Source of the DNA: an uncultured Ilyobacter sp.
GTDB lineage: Bacteria > Fusobacteriota > Fusobacteriia > Fusobacteriales > Fusobacteriaceae
Direction: 5' to 3'
DNA length: 64,000 nt
Assembly (NCBI RefSeq): GCF_963668515.1
Contig: NZ_OY764864.1
Span: 682,001-746,000 of the forward strand
The position numbers and the translations under genes are program-made. A model generated the notes under the pieces. That model made no database searches and was not told the origin of the DNA. It was given only the letters and a program-made list of their open reading frames with translations. Positions within the stretch are counted from its first letter, which is position 1. Each line of letters starts with the position of its first letter. Below are positions 1-10,900 of the stretch, in pieces.

Positions 1-258
1 TACCATCAGGTAACTCTTGGGGGAACGGGAAACCAAAAGGGGAAAAGGCACCCTACAGTAGAAGACGGCTGTATAATAGGCTCGGGAGCCAAAGTTTTGG
101 GAAACATAAGACTTGGTCCTGGAAGTAGGGTGGGAGCCAATTCGGTGGTCCTGAAAGATGTCCCTGCCGGAGCTACGGTAGTGGGAATACCTGCAGAGAT
201 AAAAAAAAAGCGTTATAAGATAAACAAGGAAGCTGGGGTAGTTTCCAAAAGAGCTTAA
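1..258 (+). CDS. cysE: Serine O-acetyltransferase, C-terminal part (partial at window start)
   Basis: The open frame from base 1 gives 85 residues and ends at TAA 256-258. It shows the left-handed beta-helix hexapeptide repeats of CysE-type acyltransferases: HQVTLGGTG, the HPTVEDG segment, and a final [11 protein letters not shown] / [22 protein letters not shown] run. The HQVTLGGTG and HPTVEDG signatures are typical of serine acetyltransferase, which makes O-acetylserine for cysteine synthesis. A matching cysK lies at 51991. The start and N-terminal helical domain are outside the window. A strong terminator follows directly. Another hexapeptide acyltransferase is possible but less likely. 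Confidence 0.85.
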   Translation, partial: YHQVTLGGTGNQKGKRHPTVEDGCIIGSGAKVLGNIRLGPGSRVGANSVVLKDVPAGATVVGIPAEIKKKRYKINKEAGVVSKRA

Positions 259-262
259 GATT

Positions 263-294
263 AAACTGTGGAAAGAAGTTTCCACAGTTTTTTT
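263..294 (+). terminator. Intrinsic terminator after cysE
   Basis: A perfect 12-bp stem (263-274 with 279-290) and a GAAG tetraloop are followed by a T run. It ends the cysE transcript. Confidence 0.9.
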
Positions 295-396
295 GTAAAC
301 TTTCTAAAAAAAGAGGCTGTCTAAATTTATGCTTGGTTGCAAAGTTAGGAATTGTAAAACAGGGATAAAAATCCCAAAAAAGTCAGGAGAATGAGA

Positions 397-1398
397 ATGA
401 GCAAACTGGACATAGGAAAATTGATGATAGGAAATATAGAACTGACCAAACTTTTTAAAGATTCTTATTTTGATCTTTTAGAAATAGAAAAAGAGATGAA
501 GACGGAGATAAAAAAACTGGATTTTTCGAAGGAGTTTTAGTTTTCTGGAAAAAAGATAGAATTTTTAGAGAGTTTTAAACAGAATTTTTTTACCCTCCTC
601 ATACTGAGTATACTGACGCAAAGCGGCATAAAGGGGAAAAAACTCATGGAGTACGGGAAGGTAATATACTGTCTGAGAGCAATAATTACGTGTACAGACA
701 ATATTATAGATAATGAAAATAAGGGAGTGCTTTTTTTAAAGACACCTAAAAATGCTGTAGTGAACAACGTACTTCTGCTGATGGTTTGTCAAAATATACT
801 GATTGCCACATTGAAAATCCTTGGAGACGGCAGGGGCGAGGTATCGAGGGTAATTTTGGAGAAAATCCACAGAGTGGCGGGAAGTGAAGGACTGAGAGAT
901 GAGGACCTCTATAAAAAATATCCCAGTCCTCAGGATATAGTGGAAAAAATCCACCGGGGTATAGGGGGTGAGCTTTTACAGCTTTCCCTATGGGCACCTA
1001 TGGAGATTGAAAAATCAGCATCTTTGGAGAAATTCAACGAAGGCTTGTACGACATTGGAATGTCCCTTCAGGGACTAGATGATCTGAGCGATATGGAAGA
1101 GGACCTTGAGGCTGGAAAGGTAAACTTGGGGATCTCCCGCCTTATAAACAGTTTATCTTTTGAAAAACGCAATTTGAAGCTCAAATTCTGGATCTCTGAT
1201 GAAAATGTCAACGGGGAATTCAGAAATTTTTTGTCTGAATACACAAAAGAATGTATAGAAAAGTCTTTGGAAGGTTTTGAAAAGCTGAGGGAAGGGGGCT
1301 ATCCTATTTCGCAAGGAGAGGCACTCACCCTTATGAAGATTCTTTTTAAGTTGAGGGGACTTGAGAAATTATGGGAGATCGGCTATGAGAATAGATAA
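397..1398 (+). pseudogene. Class 1 isoprenoid-synthase-like protein interrupted by an in-frame TAG
   Basis: One reading frame runs from ATG 397 (AGGAGA at 385-390, spacing 6) to the stop at 1396-1398, but codon 48 is TAG (538-540). Without it the product would be about 333 aa, the usual size for trans-isoprenyl diphosphate synthases. Downstream of the TAG there is a DNIIDNE segment resembling the first Asp-rich motif and GLDDLSDMEED resembling the second, so the protein looks like a divergent polyprenyl/geranyl-type synthase. Translation could restart at ATG 646, but no good ribosome site precedes it and the first helices would be lost. It may be a real nonsense mutation or a sequence error. 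The amber codon has no obvious suppressor context. The substrate is unknown. Confidence 0.6.
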
Positions 1399-1402
1399 AA
1401 AT

Positions 1403-1445
1403 AAATTCAATATATTTGGATTTTTATTTTAATTGAATTTTTTTT
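1403..1445 (+). terminator. Weak AT-rich terminator
   Basis: A 9-bp AT-only stem (1403-1411 with 1432-1440) with a 20-nt loop is followed by a T run. It is weak but placed correctly after the isoprenoid-synthase-like gene. Confidence 0.35.
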
Positions 1446-1462
1446 AACTGGAGGTGTATGGC

Positions 1463-1990
1463 ATGTCAATAAGCACAAAAACAGGAGATAAGGGAAAGAC
1501 CAGTCTTTGGAGCGGGGAAAGAATAGAGAAATCAAGCAGCAGAGTGGAAGCCTACGGAACGGTAGATGAACTGAATTCATTTATAGGAGAGGCAAAGCAC
1601 TATGTAAAAATCGAAAGGGTAAAAGAGATAATCGTCGAAATACAAGACGATCTTTTTAAGGTCGGCGGGTCTCTTGCAAGTATAGGGGAATTTAAATATC
1701 CGGTAACAGGAATAGATGTGGATAGAATAACAGGCTACGTTCACGAGTTTGAAAAGGAAATTTCTTTTAATGGCTTTGTTATCCCGGGAAGCACGATACA
1801 GTCAGCAAAGCTAGATATATGCACCACCATAGCAAGGAGGTGTGAAAGAAGAGTTGTCGCTCTTTCAAAGGATGAAGAGATAGATGGAAATGTAAAAAAA
1901 TACCTGAATAGATTGTCTGATTTGATATATATAATGGCAAGATATGAGGAGAAATCAGAAGGAAAGCTTCTTCTTAAGGAGTGGGGTTAA
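1463..1990 (+). CDS. PduO-type cob(I)alamin adenosyltransferase
   Basis: The 175-aa product transfers the adenosyl group of ATP to cob(I)alamin, giving coenzyme B12. The family signatures are clear: STKTGDKGKTSLWSG at the N-terminus (ATP site), a VEAYGTVDELNSFIG block, and near the C-terminus an RRCERRVVAL block with the arginines that bind ATP. Length fits a single-domain PduO/MMAB protein. ATG 1463 is chosen because GGAGG at 1450-1454 lies 8 nt upstream; an in-frame GTG at 1454 overlaps that site. No B12-dependent enzyme lies in the window, so the client enzyme is unknown. A bidirectional terminator follows. Confidence 0.9.
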   Translation: MSISTKTGDKGKTSLWSGERIEKSSSRVEAYGTVDELNSFIGEAKHYVKIERVKEIIVEIQDDLFKVGGSLASIGEFKYPVTGIDVDRITGYVHEFEKEISFNGFVIPGSTIQSAKLDICTTIARRCERRVVALSKDEEIDGNVKKYLNRLSDLIYIMARYEEKSEGKLLLKEWG

Positions 1991-1991
1991 A

Positions 1992-2017
1992 AAAAGGAAG
2001 GTGAAAACCTTCCTTTT
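1992..2017. terminator. Bidirectional terminator between converging genes
   Basis: An 11-bp stem (1992-2002 with 2007-2017) and a 4-nt loop are flanked by A and T runs, so it can serve both the adenosyltransferase (+) and the TPR-like gene (-). Confidence 0.8.
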
Positions 2018-2020
2018 CTC

Positions 2021-2960
2021 TTACATAGAACTCAAAAGGGTGTCTTTGAGGTTCCTGAATTCAAATAAAATTTCTTTTAGAAGATCTTTGTCTTCTATTG
2101 AAAATCTAAAATACTGATTCAGCGTAGTAACAACTTTATTTAATCTGGATTTTGAAACTCCCTCTCTGAAAATAAGAAAAAGTTTTTCTTTTATTTTTTC
2201 CTTGGATGATAGGGTTTCTTGAAAAACAGCGATGTTATCTAAATGCTCTTTTATAGTAGATTCTTTTAGATTTTTTTCTTTCAAACTTTCTTCAAAGGCC
2301 TCTATACTATAAATTTTTAGGTCCTCTAAAGCAACAGGCTCAGTATTCTCAGGCTCCTCGTAAGCTCCGACAGGTGCATTTGATTTGAGGAATTCCACGG
2401 CCCCTTCTGCTGAATTCCAATATTCATCGAAATTTTCCCAATAGTACAGGAACTTATTCTGAAGAGAGTTGAAAGGGATGTACTTATGAGATTCTACCTG
2501 AAAAAAGCTGCTTTCTTTTTCACGCTGTAGATAAACTCTCATATTTTCACTGTTTAAATTAGAGATCAAAGCTTTTGACTCGTCTAATTTTCCAATCATA
2601 TACAAAGAGAGAATCTCATTGAAAATCATAGATGGATTTCTGTCATTATCATAGTCTTCTGAAATTTCTATAACAGAATCGTAATCCTTTAATTCAAAAA
2701 GAGTGTCTACAAGAATTTCACTTACATCCTGTTCATCGCTTTGGTTCAGTTTCAAAATGGCATTTGAGAGCCCTTATAACGCTAGTGAGCATGTTCTCAG
2801 ACTTTGAAAAATTTTCTTTTTCAAGAGCATCCATCGCCAGGTTGTATTTTTCAATATATGTGTTTGCTTTATCTGGAAATAATAAGATAAATTCATTTTC
2901 TGCAGCCCTTTCCAGATTAGGGGTAATTATCAAGTTCTTTTTCTTTATTTTTCTTACCAA
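2021..2960 (-). pseudogene. TPR-like protein of unknown function, apparently split by a frameshift
   Basis: Two minus-strand frames overlap. The upstream frame runs 2960-2733 (75 aa) and the downstream frame runs from about 2755 to 2021 (244 aa). The upstream part has a strong ribosome site (AAGGAGGAG, 2967-2975) before a TTG start at 2960. The downstream part starts only at a TTG with no ribosome site. Joining the frames near 2750-2770 gives a continuous chain of about 310 aa. Its helical pairs resemble tetratricopeptide repeats (YNLAMDALEKENFSKSENML; LFELKDYDSVIEI). I do not recognise a specific family. A one-base frameshift, in the genome or the assembly, is the simplest reading; two translationally coupled genes is the alternative. 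The far C-terminus is lysine/glutamate-rich and helical. Confidence 0.55.
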
Positions 2961-3035
2961 AAAAATCTCCTCCTTCTAAAAAAAAATACCCTGTACTCTA
3001 TCACGAAGAGAGATATAATTCAAGGATGCTTACTC

Positions 3036-3064
3036 TTGCAAGGGTCTTTGAAATAATGTATAAT
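3036..3064 (+). promoter_or_regulatory. Promoter of the K+ uptake operon
   Basis: TTGCAA (3036-3041), a 17-bp spacer and TATAAT (3059-3064). Transcription would start near 3071, giving a leader of about 175 nt before trkH. Confidence 0.65.
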
Positions 3065-3108
3065 AAACGAAGGACAAAAAATAAATTTTATATGTGAAAT
3101 AGACACTG

Positions 3109-3144
3109 CAGCTAATTATCTAAAATTATTGAGATAGTTGGCTG
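3109..3144 (+). promoter_or_regulatory. Hairpin in the trkH leader
   Basis: A 13-bp stem (3109-3121 with 3132-3144) contains two G-U pairs and a 10-nt loop. It lies in the untranslated leader and is not followed by a T run, so it is not a simple terminator. It does not match a riboswitch that I recognise. Confidence 0.4.
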
Positions 3145-3245
3145 TTAAATATTTTTAAAGTATATTGTCGGAAAATTAAAGGAAATTTTTTTAAAGATTT
3201 TACTAAGTTTTATAAAAAAATAAAAATTTTTAAGAGGTGTATGCG

Positions 3246-4583
3246 ATGATTGGTTTTCCACTAAGAAAAATGCTTCCATCGAGAATAATGCTCATATTTT
3301 TTCTCATTGCGATATTTATAGGCAGTTTTCTGTTGCTTCTACCTGCTGCAGTAACCCCGGGAAATGAGATAGATTATCTCACTTCTATTTTTACAGTTAC
3401 TTCGGCAGTGTGCGTAACAGGCCTCACAGTGGTAGATGTCAGTAAAGTTTTTTCACCCTTTGGTCAGGGGGTTATACTTTTTTTCATCCAGCTAGGTGGG
3501 CTAGGGATAATGACTTTTTCATCTATTTTATTTATGATGATAGGTAAAAGAATAACCTATCACGAAATGAGAATACTGAAAGAAGACCTGAATGCAGAAA
3601 ATACCGGTGAGATAATTTACTTCATCACAAGGCTGGTAAGGATTGTTTTTACCATCGAGATTATCGGTACTGTATTTTTAACTTTGGAATTTTTGCAAGA
3701 GATGCCCTTTAAAAGGGCCCTTCTTTTCGGAATTTTTCACTCAATATCGGCATTTTGTAATGCCGGATTTTCTCTCTTTACAACAGGTCTTGAGGGATAT
3801 TCCGGAAGCATCATTATCAACTTGACAATTGCACTGCTTATAATACTGGGTGGGATCGGATTTGCAGTTATAAGTTCTTTTATTAACTATTATAAGACGA
3901 AGAAAAAAAGATTTAATCTGAGTTCTAAAGTGGTTCTCCTCATATCTACCATACTTACCATAGCGGGAACGGTGCTGTTTTTTGCACTGGAATACAGGAA
4001 TCCTCAGACCATAGGAAACATGAATATCTTTAACAAGGTCGTGGCATCTTTTTTTCAAAGTGTGACCACAAGGACGGCAGGATTTAATACGGTACCCATG
4101 GGGAGTCTCACTCCAGGAACGATATTTCTTTTCTGTGTTCTTATGTTTATAGGAGCTTCTCCCGGATCTACCGGAGGAGGGATAAAAACCACGACATTTG
4201 GGGTAATAATGGTCTACGTAGTGGGAATAGTCAGGGGACAGGAAGATATAGAGATGGCAAACAGAAGAATCTCATGGGAGATACTGAACAGAGCCCTTGC
4301 TATACTGGTTATCTCAGTAGGATATGTGAGTGCCATAATCCTAATTATGCTCATGACAGACCACCTGGGATTTAGTGAGACGATATTCGAGGTTATATCC
4401 GCATTTGGAACTGTGGGTCTTTCTATGGGAGTCACGGCTAATATGAATGAATTTTCAAGAATATTGATAATAATAACAATGCTGATAGGAAGAGTAGGAC
4501 CTCTTACTTTTGCCCTGGCACTAGGTGAACAGTCAAAAAAGAAAGAGAGAAAATATCCAAAGGAAAATATTCTGATAGGATAA
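3246..4583 (+). CDS. TrkH/KtrB-type potassium uptake membrane subunit
   Basis: This 445-aa multi-spanning membrane protein is the ion-conducting subunit of a Trk/Ktr K+ transporter. The four pore-loop repeats are visible with their filter glycines: SAVCVTGLTVVD, SAFCNAGFSLF, TTRTAGFNTV and SAFGTVGLSMG. The GASPGSTGGGIKTTT segment before the fourth repeat is typical of the family. ATG 3246 is preferred over GTG 3237 because the AGAGG site (3233-3237) lies 8 nt upstream. The gene is followed after 53 bp by the regulatory NAD-binding subunit, so the two form one unit. The length (445 aa) fits KtrB better than the longer TrkH proteins. Confidence 0.92.
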   Translation: MIGFPLRKMLPSRIMLIFFLIAIFIGSFLLLLPAAVTPGNEIDYLTSIFTVTSAVCVTGLTVVDVSKVFSPFGQGVILFFIQLGGLGIMTFSSILFMMIGKRITYHEMRILKEDLNAENTGEIIYFITRLVRIVFTIEIIGTVFLTLEFLQEMPFKRALLFGIFHSISAFCNAGFSLFTTGLEGYSGSIIINLTIALLIILGGIGFAVISSFINYYKTKKKRFNLSSKVVLLISTILTIAGTVLFFALEYRNPQTIGNMNIFNKVVASFFQSVTTRTAGFNTVPMGSLTPGTIFLFCVLMFIGASPGSTGGGIKTTTFGVIMVYVVGIVRGQEDIEMANRRISWEILNRALAILVISVGYVSAIILIMLMTDHLGFSETIFEVISAFGTVGLSMGVTANMNEFSRILIIITMLIGRVGPLTFALALGEQSKKKERKYPKENILIG

Positions 4584-4636
4584 ATTTTAAAAATGAAAAA
4601 TTTTAATTAAACAGATTATTGGGGAAAGGTGAAATT

Positions 4637-5299
4637 ATGGCGAAACAGTATCTTGTTATTGGACTGGGAAGATTTGGAACAAGTGTGGCAAAGACCTTGT
4701 ATGAGGCAGGAGAAGATGTTCTGGCAGTGGATATAGACGAAGATCTTGTACAGGAAGCGGTGAACAATAGTATAGTTGATAATGCCGTTACTCTAGACGT
4801 AGCTGATGAAAGAGCCATGAAAGAGATAGGTGCAGGAAATTTTGACGTAGCCTTTGTCTGTATAGGTTCTAACCTTCAGTCCAGTATAATAATAACCCTA
4901 ATCCTTCAGGAAATGGGAGTGAAAAATATAATAGCCAAGGCGGTAAGTAAAAGCCACGGGAAGGTGCTTGGTAAAATAGGAGCAACAAAAGTAATATACC
5001 CTGAAGAGTACATGGGGAAAAGAGTGGCACTGCTGGCTATGGAGCCAAATATGATAGAACACTTGAGGTTTTCCCAGGATTTTCTTCTTGTGGAGGTAAA
5101 GGCACCTAGCATATTCTGGAATAAAACCCTTATGGAGCTTGGAATAAGAAATAAATATAATGTGAATATTGTAGGTATCAAGAAGGGGAACGGGACATTA
5201 GATCCCACCCCTAGGGCAGATAGTGTTATCGAAAAAGATGATATACTTTTGGTAATAACTGATGCAAAAACTGCCAAGCAGCTTGAAGACCTAAAATAA
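4637..5299 (+). CDS. TrkA/KtrA-type regulatory subunit of K+ uptake
   Basis: This 220-aa cytoplasmic protein has an N-terminal RCK domain with a Rossmann dinucleotide site ([15 protein letters not shown], then VDIDEDLV with the acidic residue ending strand 2). A RCK_C ligand domain follows (about residues 135-220: [16 protein letters not shown] ... DDILLVITD). It should sit as a ring on the pore subunit encoded upstream and gate it in response to NAD(H)/ATP or, by family analogy, cyclic di-AMP. ATG 4637 has AAGGTG at 4626-4631. One RCK unit (220 aa) matches KtrA rather than the doubled TrkA. Confidence 0.92.
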   Translation: MAKQYLVIGLGRFGTSVAKTLYEAGEDVLAVDIDEDLVQEAVNNSIVDNAVTLDVADERAMKEIGAGNFDVAFVCIGSNLQSSIIITLILQEMGVKNIIAKAVSKSHGKVLGKIGATKVIYPEEYMGKRVALLAMEPNMIEHLRFSQDFLLVEVKAPSIFWNKTLMELGIRNKYNVNIVGIKKGNGTLDPTPRADSVIEKDDILLVITDAKTAKQLEDLK

Positions 5300-5313
5300 T
5301 ACAGGAGGAAATA

Positions 5314-7200
5314 ATGCATAACTTTGATGTAATAGTGGTAGGAGCAGGACATGCTGGATGTGACGCAGCTCTTGCAGCAGCAAGAATGGGGATGAAAACA
5401 GCAATATTCACAATAACCCTAGATAATATAGGAGTAATGTCGTGCAACCCTTCAATAGGGGGTCCTGCAAAATCTCATCTTGTGAGAGAGATAGACGCCT
5501 TGGGTGGCGAAATGGGAAGAAACATAGATAAGACCTTTATACAGATGAGGATATTAAACACCAAGAAGGGTCCAGCTGTAAGGTCTTTGAGAGCTCAGGC
5601 AGACAAGCAACTTTATCATATGGAGATGAAAAAAACAATAGAAAACACAGACAATCTAGAGTCCATACAGGGAATGGTAACAGAGGTCCTGGCAGAAGAC
5701 GGTAAAATAGTAGGTGTAAAAACAAAAGTCGGTGTAGAATACAGGGCAAAGGCGGTAATCATAGCCTCTGGAACCTTCATGAGAGGGCTGATACATGTAG
5801 GTGATAAGCAGTTTAGAGGGGGAAGGATGGGTGAACTTCCTTCAGATGAACTTCCAGTATCTTTGGAAAAGATAGGCCTTAAACTGGGAAGATTTAAGAC
5901 TGGTACTCCTCCTAGAATCGATGCAAGAACCATAGATTATTCCAAAATAGAGGAGCAGCCTGGAGACAAAGAGCTGCTTAAATTTTCAGACAGGACACTA
6001 GATTCTGAAGTAGAGGGTAGAAAACAGATACCGTGTCATATAGTTTTTACCAACGAAAGGGTGCATGAAACTATTTTAAAAAGCAAGGCAAGGTCTCCAC
6101 TTTTTAACGGGACAATACAGGGGACGGGACCTAGATACTGCCCCTCTATAGAGGACAAGGTATTCAGATACCAGGATAAAACAAGACACCATCTTTTCCT
6201 TGAAAAAGAGGGATACGGAACAAACGAAGTATATATCAGCGGGTTCTCTAGCTCCCTCCCTACAGACGTACAGTATGAGATGCTGAGAAATATAGAGGGT
6301 CTTGAAAATGCTAAGATAATGAGATATGCCTACGCGATAGAATATGATTATGTTCTTCCAGAGGAGCTCAAATTTTCTTTGGAAACAAAAAAAATAGAGG
6401 GACTTTATCTGGCAGGTCAGATAAACGGGACATCCGGTTATGAAGAAGCGGCTTCTCAAGGGCTTATGGCCGGGATAAATGCATCTAGAAAAATCAAGGG
6501 GAAGGATCCTGTGGTTTTGGACAGGGCAGATTCATATATAGGAACTTTGATCGATGACCTTGTAACAAAGGGAACAAATGAGCCTTATAGAATGTTTACT
6601 GCAAGAAGTGAATACAGGCTCATGCTGAGAGAGGATAATGCAGACTTAAGACTTTCCAAGATAGGCTATGAGATAGGACTTCTCCGGGAAAAAGATTATG
6701 AGAGAGTGCTTGAAAAAGAAAAGGAAACAGCAGAAATAATAGAAAAGCTAGAACTTCAATATGTAGGATCATCTAATGAAAGAGTCAATGAAGTTTTAGA
6801 AAAGGCCAAAGAACCGGCTCTGAAGTCAGGGACTACCCTAAAGGAGCTTCTCAGAAGACCGAGAGTGACATTTCAGGATGTAAAATATGTTGCGGAACTT
6901 ATTGAAAATTTTGACTTGGATGGATATTCAAAGGATGCAGAATATCAGGCTGAGGTGCAGGTAAAATATGCAGGGTATATAGAGAGGTCCCTCAAGATGA
7001 TAGAAAAGCATAAGGCTATAGAGGGGAAAAAAATACCAGATGATTTTGATTATGAAACTGTCTCTGGTCTTCCTAGAGAGGCTAAGGAAAAACTAAAGGG
7101 AGTAAGACCTATGAATATAGGTCAGGCTTCAAGGATATCAGGTGTATCTCCTGCTGATATACAGGTACTTCTGATAAATTTGAAAATGAGAGGGAAATAA
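5314..7200 (+). CDS. mnmG: tRNA uridine 5-carboxymethylaminomethyl modification enzyme MnmG (GidA)
   Basis: The 628-aa protein has the usual MnmG length. An FAD-binding Rossmann motif ([21 protein letters not shown]) begins at residue 6. [23 protein letters not shown] is the GidA signature, as are FKTGTPPRI and [18 protein letters not shown]. With MnmE it installs the cmnm5 group on U34 of certain tRNAs. Start ATG 5314 has AGGAGG at 5303-5308. The next gene, rsmG, starts 1 nt after its stop, the classic gidA-gidB pair, and the operon continues into outer-membrane genes. mnmE is not in the window. Confidence 0.97.
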   Translation: MHNFDVIVVGAGHAGCDAALAAARMGMKTAIFTITLDNIGVMSCNPSIGGPAKSHLVREIDALGGEMGRNIDKTFIQMRILNTKKGPAVRSLRAQADKQLYHMEMKKTIENTDNLESIQGMVTEVLAEDGKIVGVKTKVGVEYRAKAVIIASGTFMRGLIHVGDKQFRGGRMGELPSDELPVSLEKIGLKLGRFKTGTPPRIDARTIDYSKIEEQPGDKELLKFSDRTLDSEVEGRKQIPCHIVFTNERVHETILKSKARSPLFNGTIQGTGPRYCPSIEDKVFRYQDKTRHHLFLEKEGYGTNEVYISGFSSSLPTDVQYEMLRNIEGLENAKIMRYAYAIEYDYVLPEELKFSLETKKIEGLYLAGQINGTSGYEEAASQGLMAGINASRKIKGKDPVVLDRADSYIGTLIDDLVTKGTNEPYRMFTARSEYRLMLREDNADLRLSKIGYEIGLLREKDYERVLEKEKETAEIIEKLELQYVGSSNERVNEVLEKAKEPALKSGTTLKELLRRPRVTFQDVKYVAELIENFDLDGYSKDAEYQAEVQVKYAGYIERSLKMIEKHKAIEGKKIPDDFDYETVSGLPREAKEKLKGVRPMNIGQASRISGVSPADIQVLLINLKMRGK

Positions 7201-7201
7201 G

Positions 7202-7903
7202 ATGAGGGAATATCTTTTAAAGGGTATAGAGTCTTTGGATCTAGAATTTAACGAGGTTATAGTAGATAATCTAATAGCCTATGCCAAACTACTTTTAGAA
7301 ACAAATAAGCATACGAACCTAACCGCTATAAGGGATGAAGACTCTCTTATAGAGAAGCATTTTATAGATTCCATGCTATTACAGAAATTAATAGCTGAAA
7401 ACACAGAAACCACAATAGATATAGGGACTGGAGCTGGCTTTCCAGGAATGGTGCTAGCCATATGCAACCCGAAGATTAAGTTTACTCTTATGGATTCAGT
7501 GGGGAAAAAAACAGATTTTCTAGAAATGGTGAAAAGTGAGCTTGACCTTGAAAATGTGGAAGTGGTCAATGACAGAGCAGAAGAGTATATAAAAAATGAA
7601 AAAAGAGAGACATATGACCTCGGATTATGCAGGGGAGTGTCAAAATTAAGTGTCATCTTAGAATATATGATACCTTTTTTAAAGGTGGATGGAGTATTTC
7701 TGGCCCAGAAAATGGAGGGTACAGGGGAGGAAAATGAGTCTGAAAACGCTCTTGAAATACTTAATTCAGAGATAGAAGAGATATATAAGCTACAGCTTCC
7801 ATTTAGCAATGACCCTAGAACTATTATAAAAATAAGAAAAAAGAAAGCTACTAACGTCAAGTATCCGAGAAGAACAGGGATACCTTTAAAAAGACCCCTT
7901 TAA
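7202..7903 (+). CDS. rsmG: 16S rRNA (guanine-527-N7) methyltransferase RsmG (GidB)
   Basis: The 233-aa SAM-dependent methyltransferase makes m7G527 in 16S rRNA. The N-terminal helix block contains the conserved NLTAIRD segment. The SAM site is DIGTGAGFPGMVLAI, and the downstream RGVSKLSVILEY and FLAQKM segments are typical. Only one base separates it from mnmG, so translation is probably coupled. The end is rich in Lys/Arg (KYPRRTGIPLKRPL), as usual for this family. Confidence 0.95.
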   Translation: MREYLLKGIESLDLEFNEVIVDNLIAYAKLLLETNKHTNLTAIRDEDSLIEKHFIDSMLLQKLIAENTETTIDIGTGAGFPGMVLAICNPKIKFTLMDSVGKKTDFLEMVKSELDLENVEVVNDRAEEYIKNEKRETYDLGLCRGVSKLSVILEYMIPFLKVDGVFLAQKMEGTGEENESENALEILNSEIEEIYKLQLPFSNDPRTIIKIRKKKATNVKYPRRTGIPLKRPL

Positions 7904-7920
7904 ATATTACGGAGGAGCCC

Positions 7921-10900
7921 ATGAAGGACTTATTGAGAAAATATCATAAAGTTTTCGCTGCCTTTGTGGCAGTGATTTTAATAATGATATCTTATAGTCT
8001 GTACACAACAGTGAGGTACAGTCTGCCTCAGACAGTTAGAACCATCCTTATGAAGGCGGTGGGGACGGATATAGAGATGAAATCCATCGAATTTAAAGAG
8101 TTTGGTCGTATAGAGGCTAACGGGGTGACTTTAAAAGATGGAGAAGAACTTATTTTATCTGCTCCTAAGGTAGAAGTGAGGTATAGCCTTGGAAGAATAA
8201 TAAGAGGCCGTATAGACAGCATCGACGTGGAAAATCCCAAAGTCTGGATAAGCCGTGATAAAAACAACGACATAAATATAGTAAAAGCTTTTTCTAAAAA
8301 ATCTAAAACCAGTAAGCCTTCAACCTCTAAAGCAGGAACGGGAGTTCCGATAGATATTATTATAGTCAGAGGAGGAGAGCTTTTATATAGGGATACGGCC
8401 TATGACAGCCCCATAGAAAAAACAGTATACAATCTTAAAGGATATGTATCTTTTCACAAAAGCAAAGGTATAAATTTAGATTTTGACGGGAATATTGGTG
8501 AGGAAAAATATAGGTTTTTATTTGACAATAACGACACGAGATATTCCCTGGGGATAAAGTTAAAGGATGTAAATATAAATGATAACCTGATGCAGTATGC
8601 CTATAATTCAGAAAAACTATCCTATCTTTCGGGAACTGTAAATCTTGATCTGACTTTAGAACCAGGATCTTTTACAGGAAGCGGTGACTTCAGAAATGCT
8701 AGTGTAACTTATGAGGGGCTAAGTGGGACTCCTGAAAATATAAGCGGAAATGTATCCTTTAATGGGGATAAAATATATATAAATTCAGAATATAACCTTG
8801 AGGGAGAAAAAGGTCAGTTTCTCTTGAGTCTTGTGATGGGAGAGGGGCTTGATCTGGATTTTTATTTTAAAGATATAGATTATACATTTTTGGAAAAATA
8901 TGACCTTCTGAAAAAACAGAAGCTTCCTTTAGAGGGAACTGAATTTGATCTTGTTCATGTAAATTTAAATTTTAACAGAGATTACAAGCTGGCAGTCAAT
9001 GTGGATTTCAAATCTCCAGAATATGTTTTTAAAAATTTAAAAGCCGAGGATATTCAAGGAATATTCCGTTATGAAAATGAAAAGTTTTATTTTGACGATG
9101 TGAATTTTCTAGGATACTTTGAAAACAACGCCTTCCCAATAAATGGAAGGGTAGACTTAGAATGTGTCTTAGACAAAGAGGGAGGGAGACTCCAGTATAA
9201 AATTTTAGATATAGAGAGTAAAAGCAATCTGAAAAACTCCATGGGAAATGTATATTTCGACTTTGGTAATAAAAAAATTAATTTTGATATGGACTCCAAC
9301 CTAATATCTTTTAAGGGAGATGTGGATATTGGAAAAAAACTATTATCTATAAGACAGGATTCAGAAGACACCCTAGAAGTAACTGTCGAAGACAGAGATT
9401 ATTCAAATAAAAGTACCCTTGAGATAATATACGACTATGGAGAGAAAAATTTTCTGCTTGGAAAGGGTAATATAAACATAAAGACAGGTGAACATGAAGT
9501 TACAGCAGATATTTTTGCAATAAAGGATAACTTCAAGGTGAGTTCTTTAGTCTATACAAAGGGTGACACTGAAATCACAGGGGACGGACAGATCAATGTG
9601 AAAACCATGAGATACTCTCTGAACTTCGCTACTGTAAATATGGACATAAGTTCTTTTATTAAGGTGCCTGATCTAAAACTAAAAGGAGATTACAGGGGGA
9701 GTATAGAGGGTCAAAACCTTGAATTTCAAGGAGATATAAAGGTAAAAAATTTAAATGGAAAATATTTTGCAGAATTTAATAACCTTGAGGGAGATATATA
9801 CGTCAAATATGACGGAAAGCTTAAAGGGTACTTCAAAGGGTATCTAGACAAGCTCTCCTACCTTGACACCTCCTTTTATGATTTTCAGTTTGATGGTAGC
9901 CTAGAAAATGATATCCTTACCATAAAGGAGTTTGGGAACAACATTTTGACAATTCAAGGTGGCTATAATATAATTGAATCAAATGTTGATTTCCAATATA
10001 AGGTATCAGAACTTTCTAACAAAAAACTAAACTTTCTTCATGTGGATTTTAATGCAGATAAAATCCAGGGAAATGTGAAAGGACCTCTAAATAATATATC
10101 AGCCGAAGCTTTTTTAGACGGAGTTACTGTAAAAATGGAAAGAGGTAAAAATCTAAAGCTTTCAGGTAAGGTAGAGTTTAGGGACAAAACTGTAAAAGTT
10201 CAAAATTTAAAAATCAACGAAAATATATTAAATGGGACTTATAAAACTGACGAAAAAATTTACAGTATGAAATTAAATCTTTTTGAAGAAAACCTTCCTG
10301 GTTACTATGGGGACATAAATCTGAAATATCGTGTTATGGGTGAAGTGTATATCTGGGGTTATAAGGATAATGTTCGTAGTTATGGAAAAGTTTCTGCAGA
10401 CAGGGTTTACTTACGTGGAAAGAGATTTCCCAATGCTTATCTTGAGGGGAGTTTTTTAGGTAAAACAGGGGAAGAACTTGGGAAAAACGGACGGGTTGAC
10501 TTGGGCAGAGTCATACTTTTAAACGATGTAGGGGAAAATATTTTAGAAGCCAAGGCCTATTTTGACCTGAATAACAGATACCTTGATGTTCAGAGTACTG
10601 AAAAAAATCTGGATTTGTCCAAAACTTCCTATCTTTTTCCATACACAAAAGAGGAGGGGATAATGAACTTGGATTTTAAAGTCTACGGACCCCTAGATAA
10701 GTTGATTTATAAGGTTGATCTGTCTGGAGATTCTATTAATATTTCAGATATAAGGCTTGATAATATCGCCTTAAATGTAACGGGAGACCTTGAAAAATTT
10801 TCTTTAAACAAATTTAGCCTAGATTATCTAGGAAATAATCTTAGTGTCAAAGGAGATTTGAAATTTAAACCCCTTAATTATGATTTTAATATTCTTTCTT

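Noticed and set aside
538..540. TAG in the isoprenoid-synthase-like gene as pyrrolysine
   Set aside because: Pyrrolysine is restricted to a few methylamine-using lineages and nothing in the window suggests it; a nonsense mutation or error is far more likely.
1454..1462. GTG 1454 as start of the adenosyltransferase
   Set aside because: It overlaps the GGAGG ribosome site; ATG 1463 has ideal spacing.
3065..3245. Cyclic di-AMP riboswitch before trkH
   Set aside because: I cannot find the conserved core of that class; only a hairpin is visible, so no riboswitch is claimed.
7279..7860. 193-codon open frame on the minus strand opposite rsmG
   Set aside because: rsmG on the plus strand has full family motifs and a normal start; the antisense frame has none and is a by-product of codon use.
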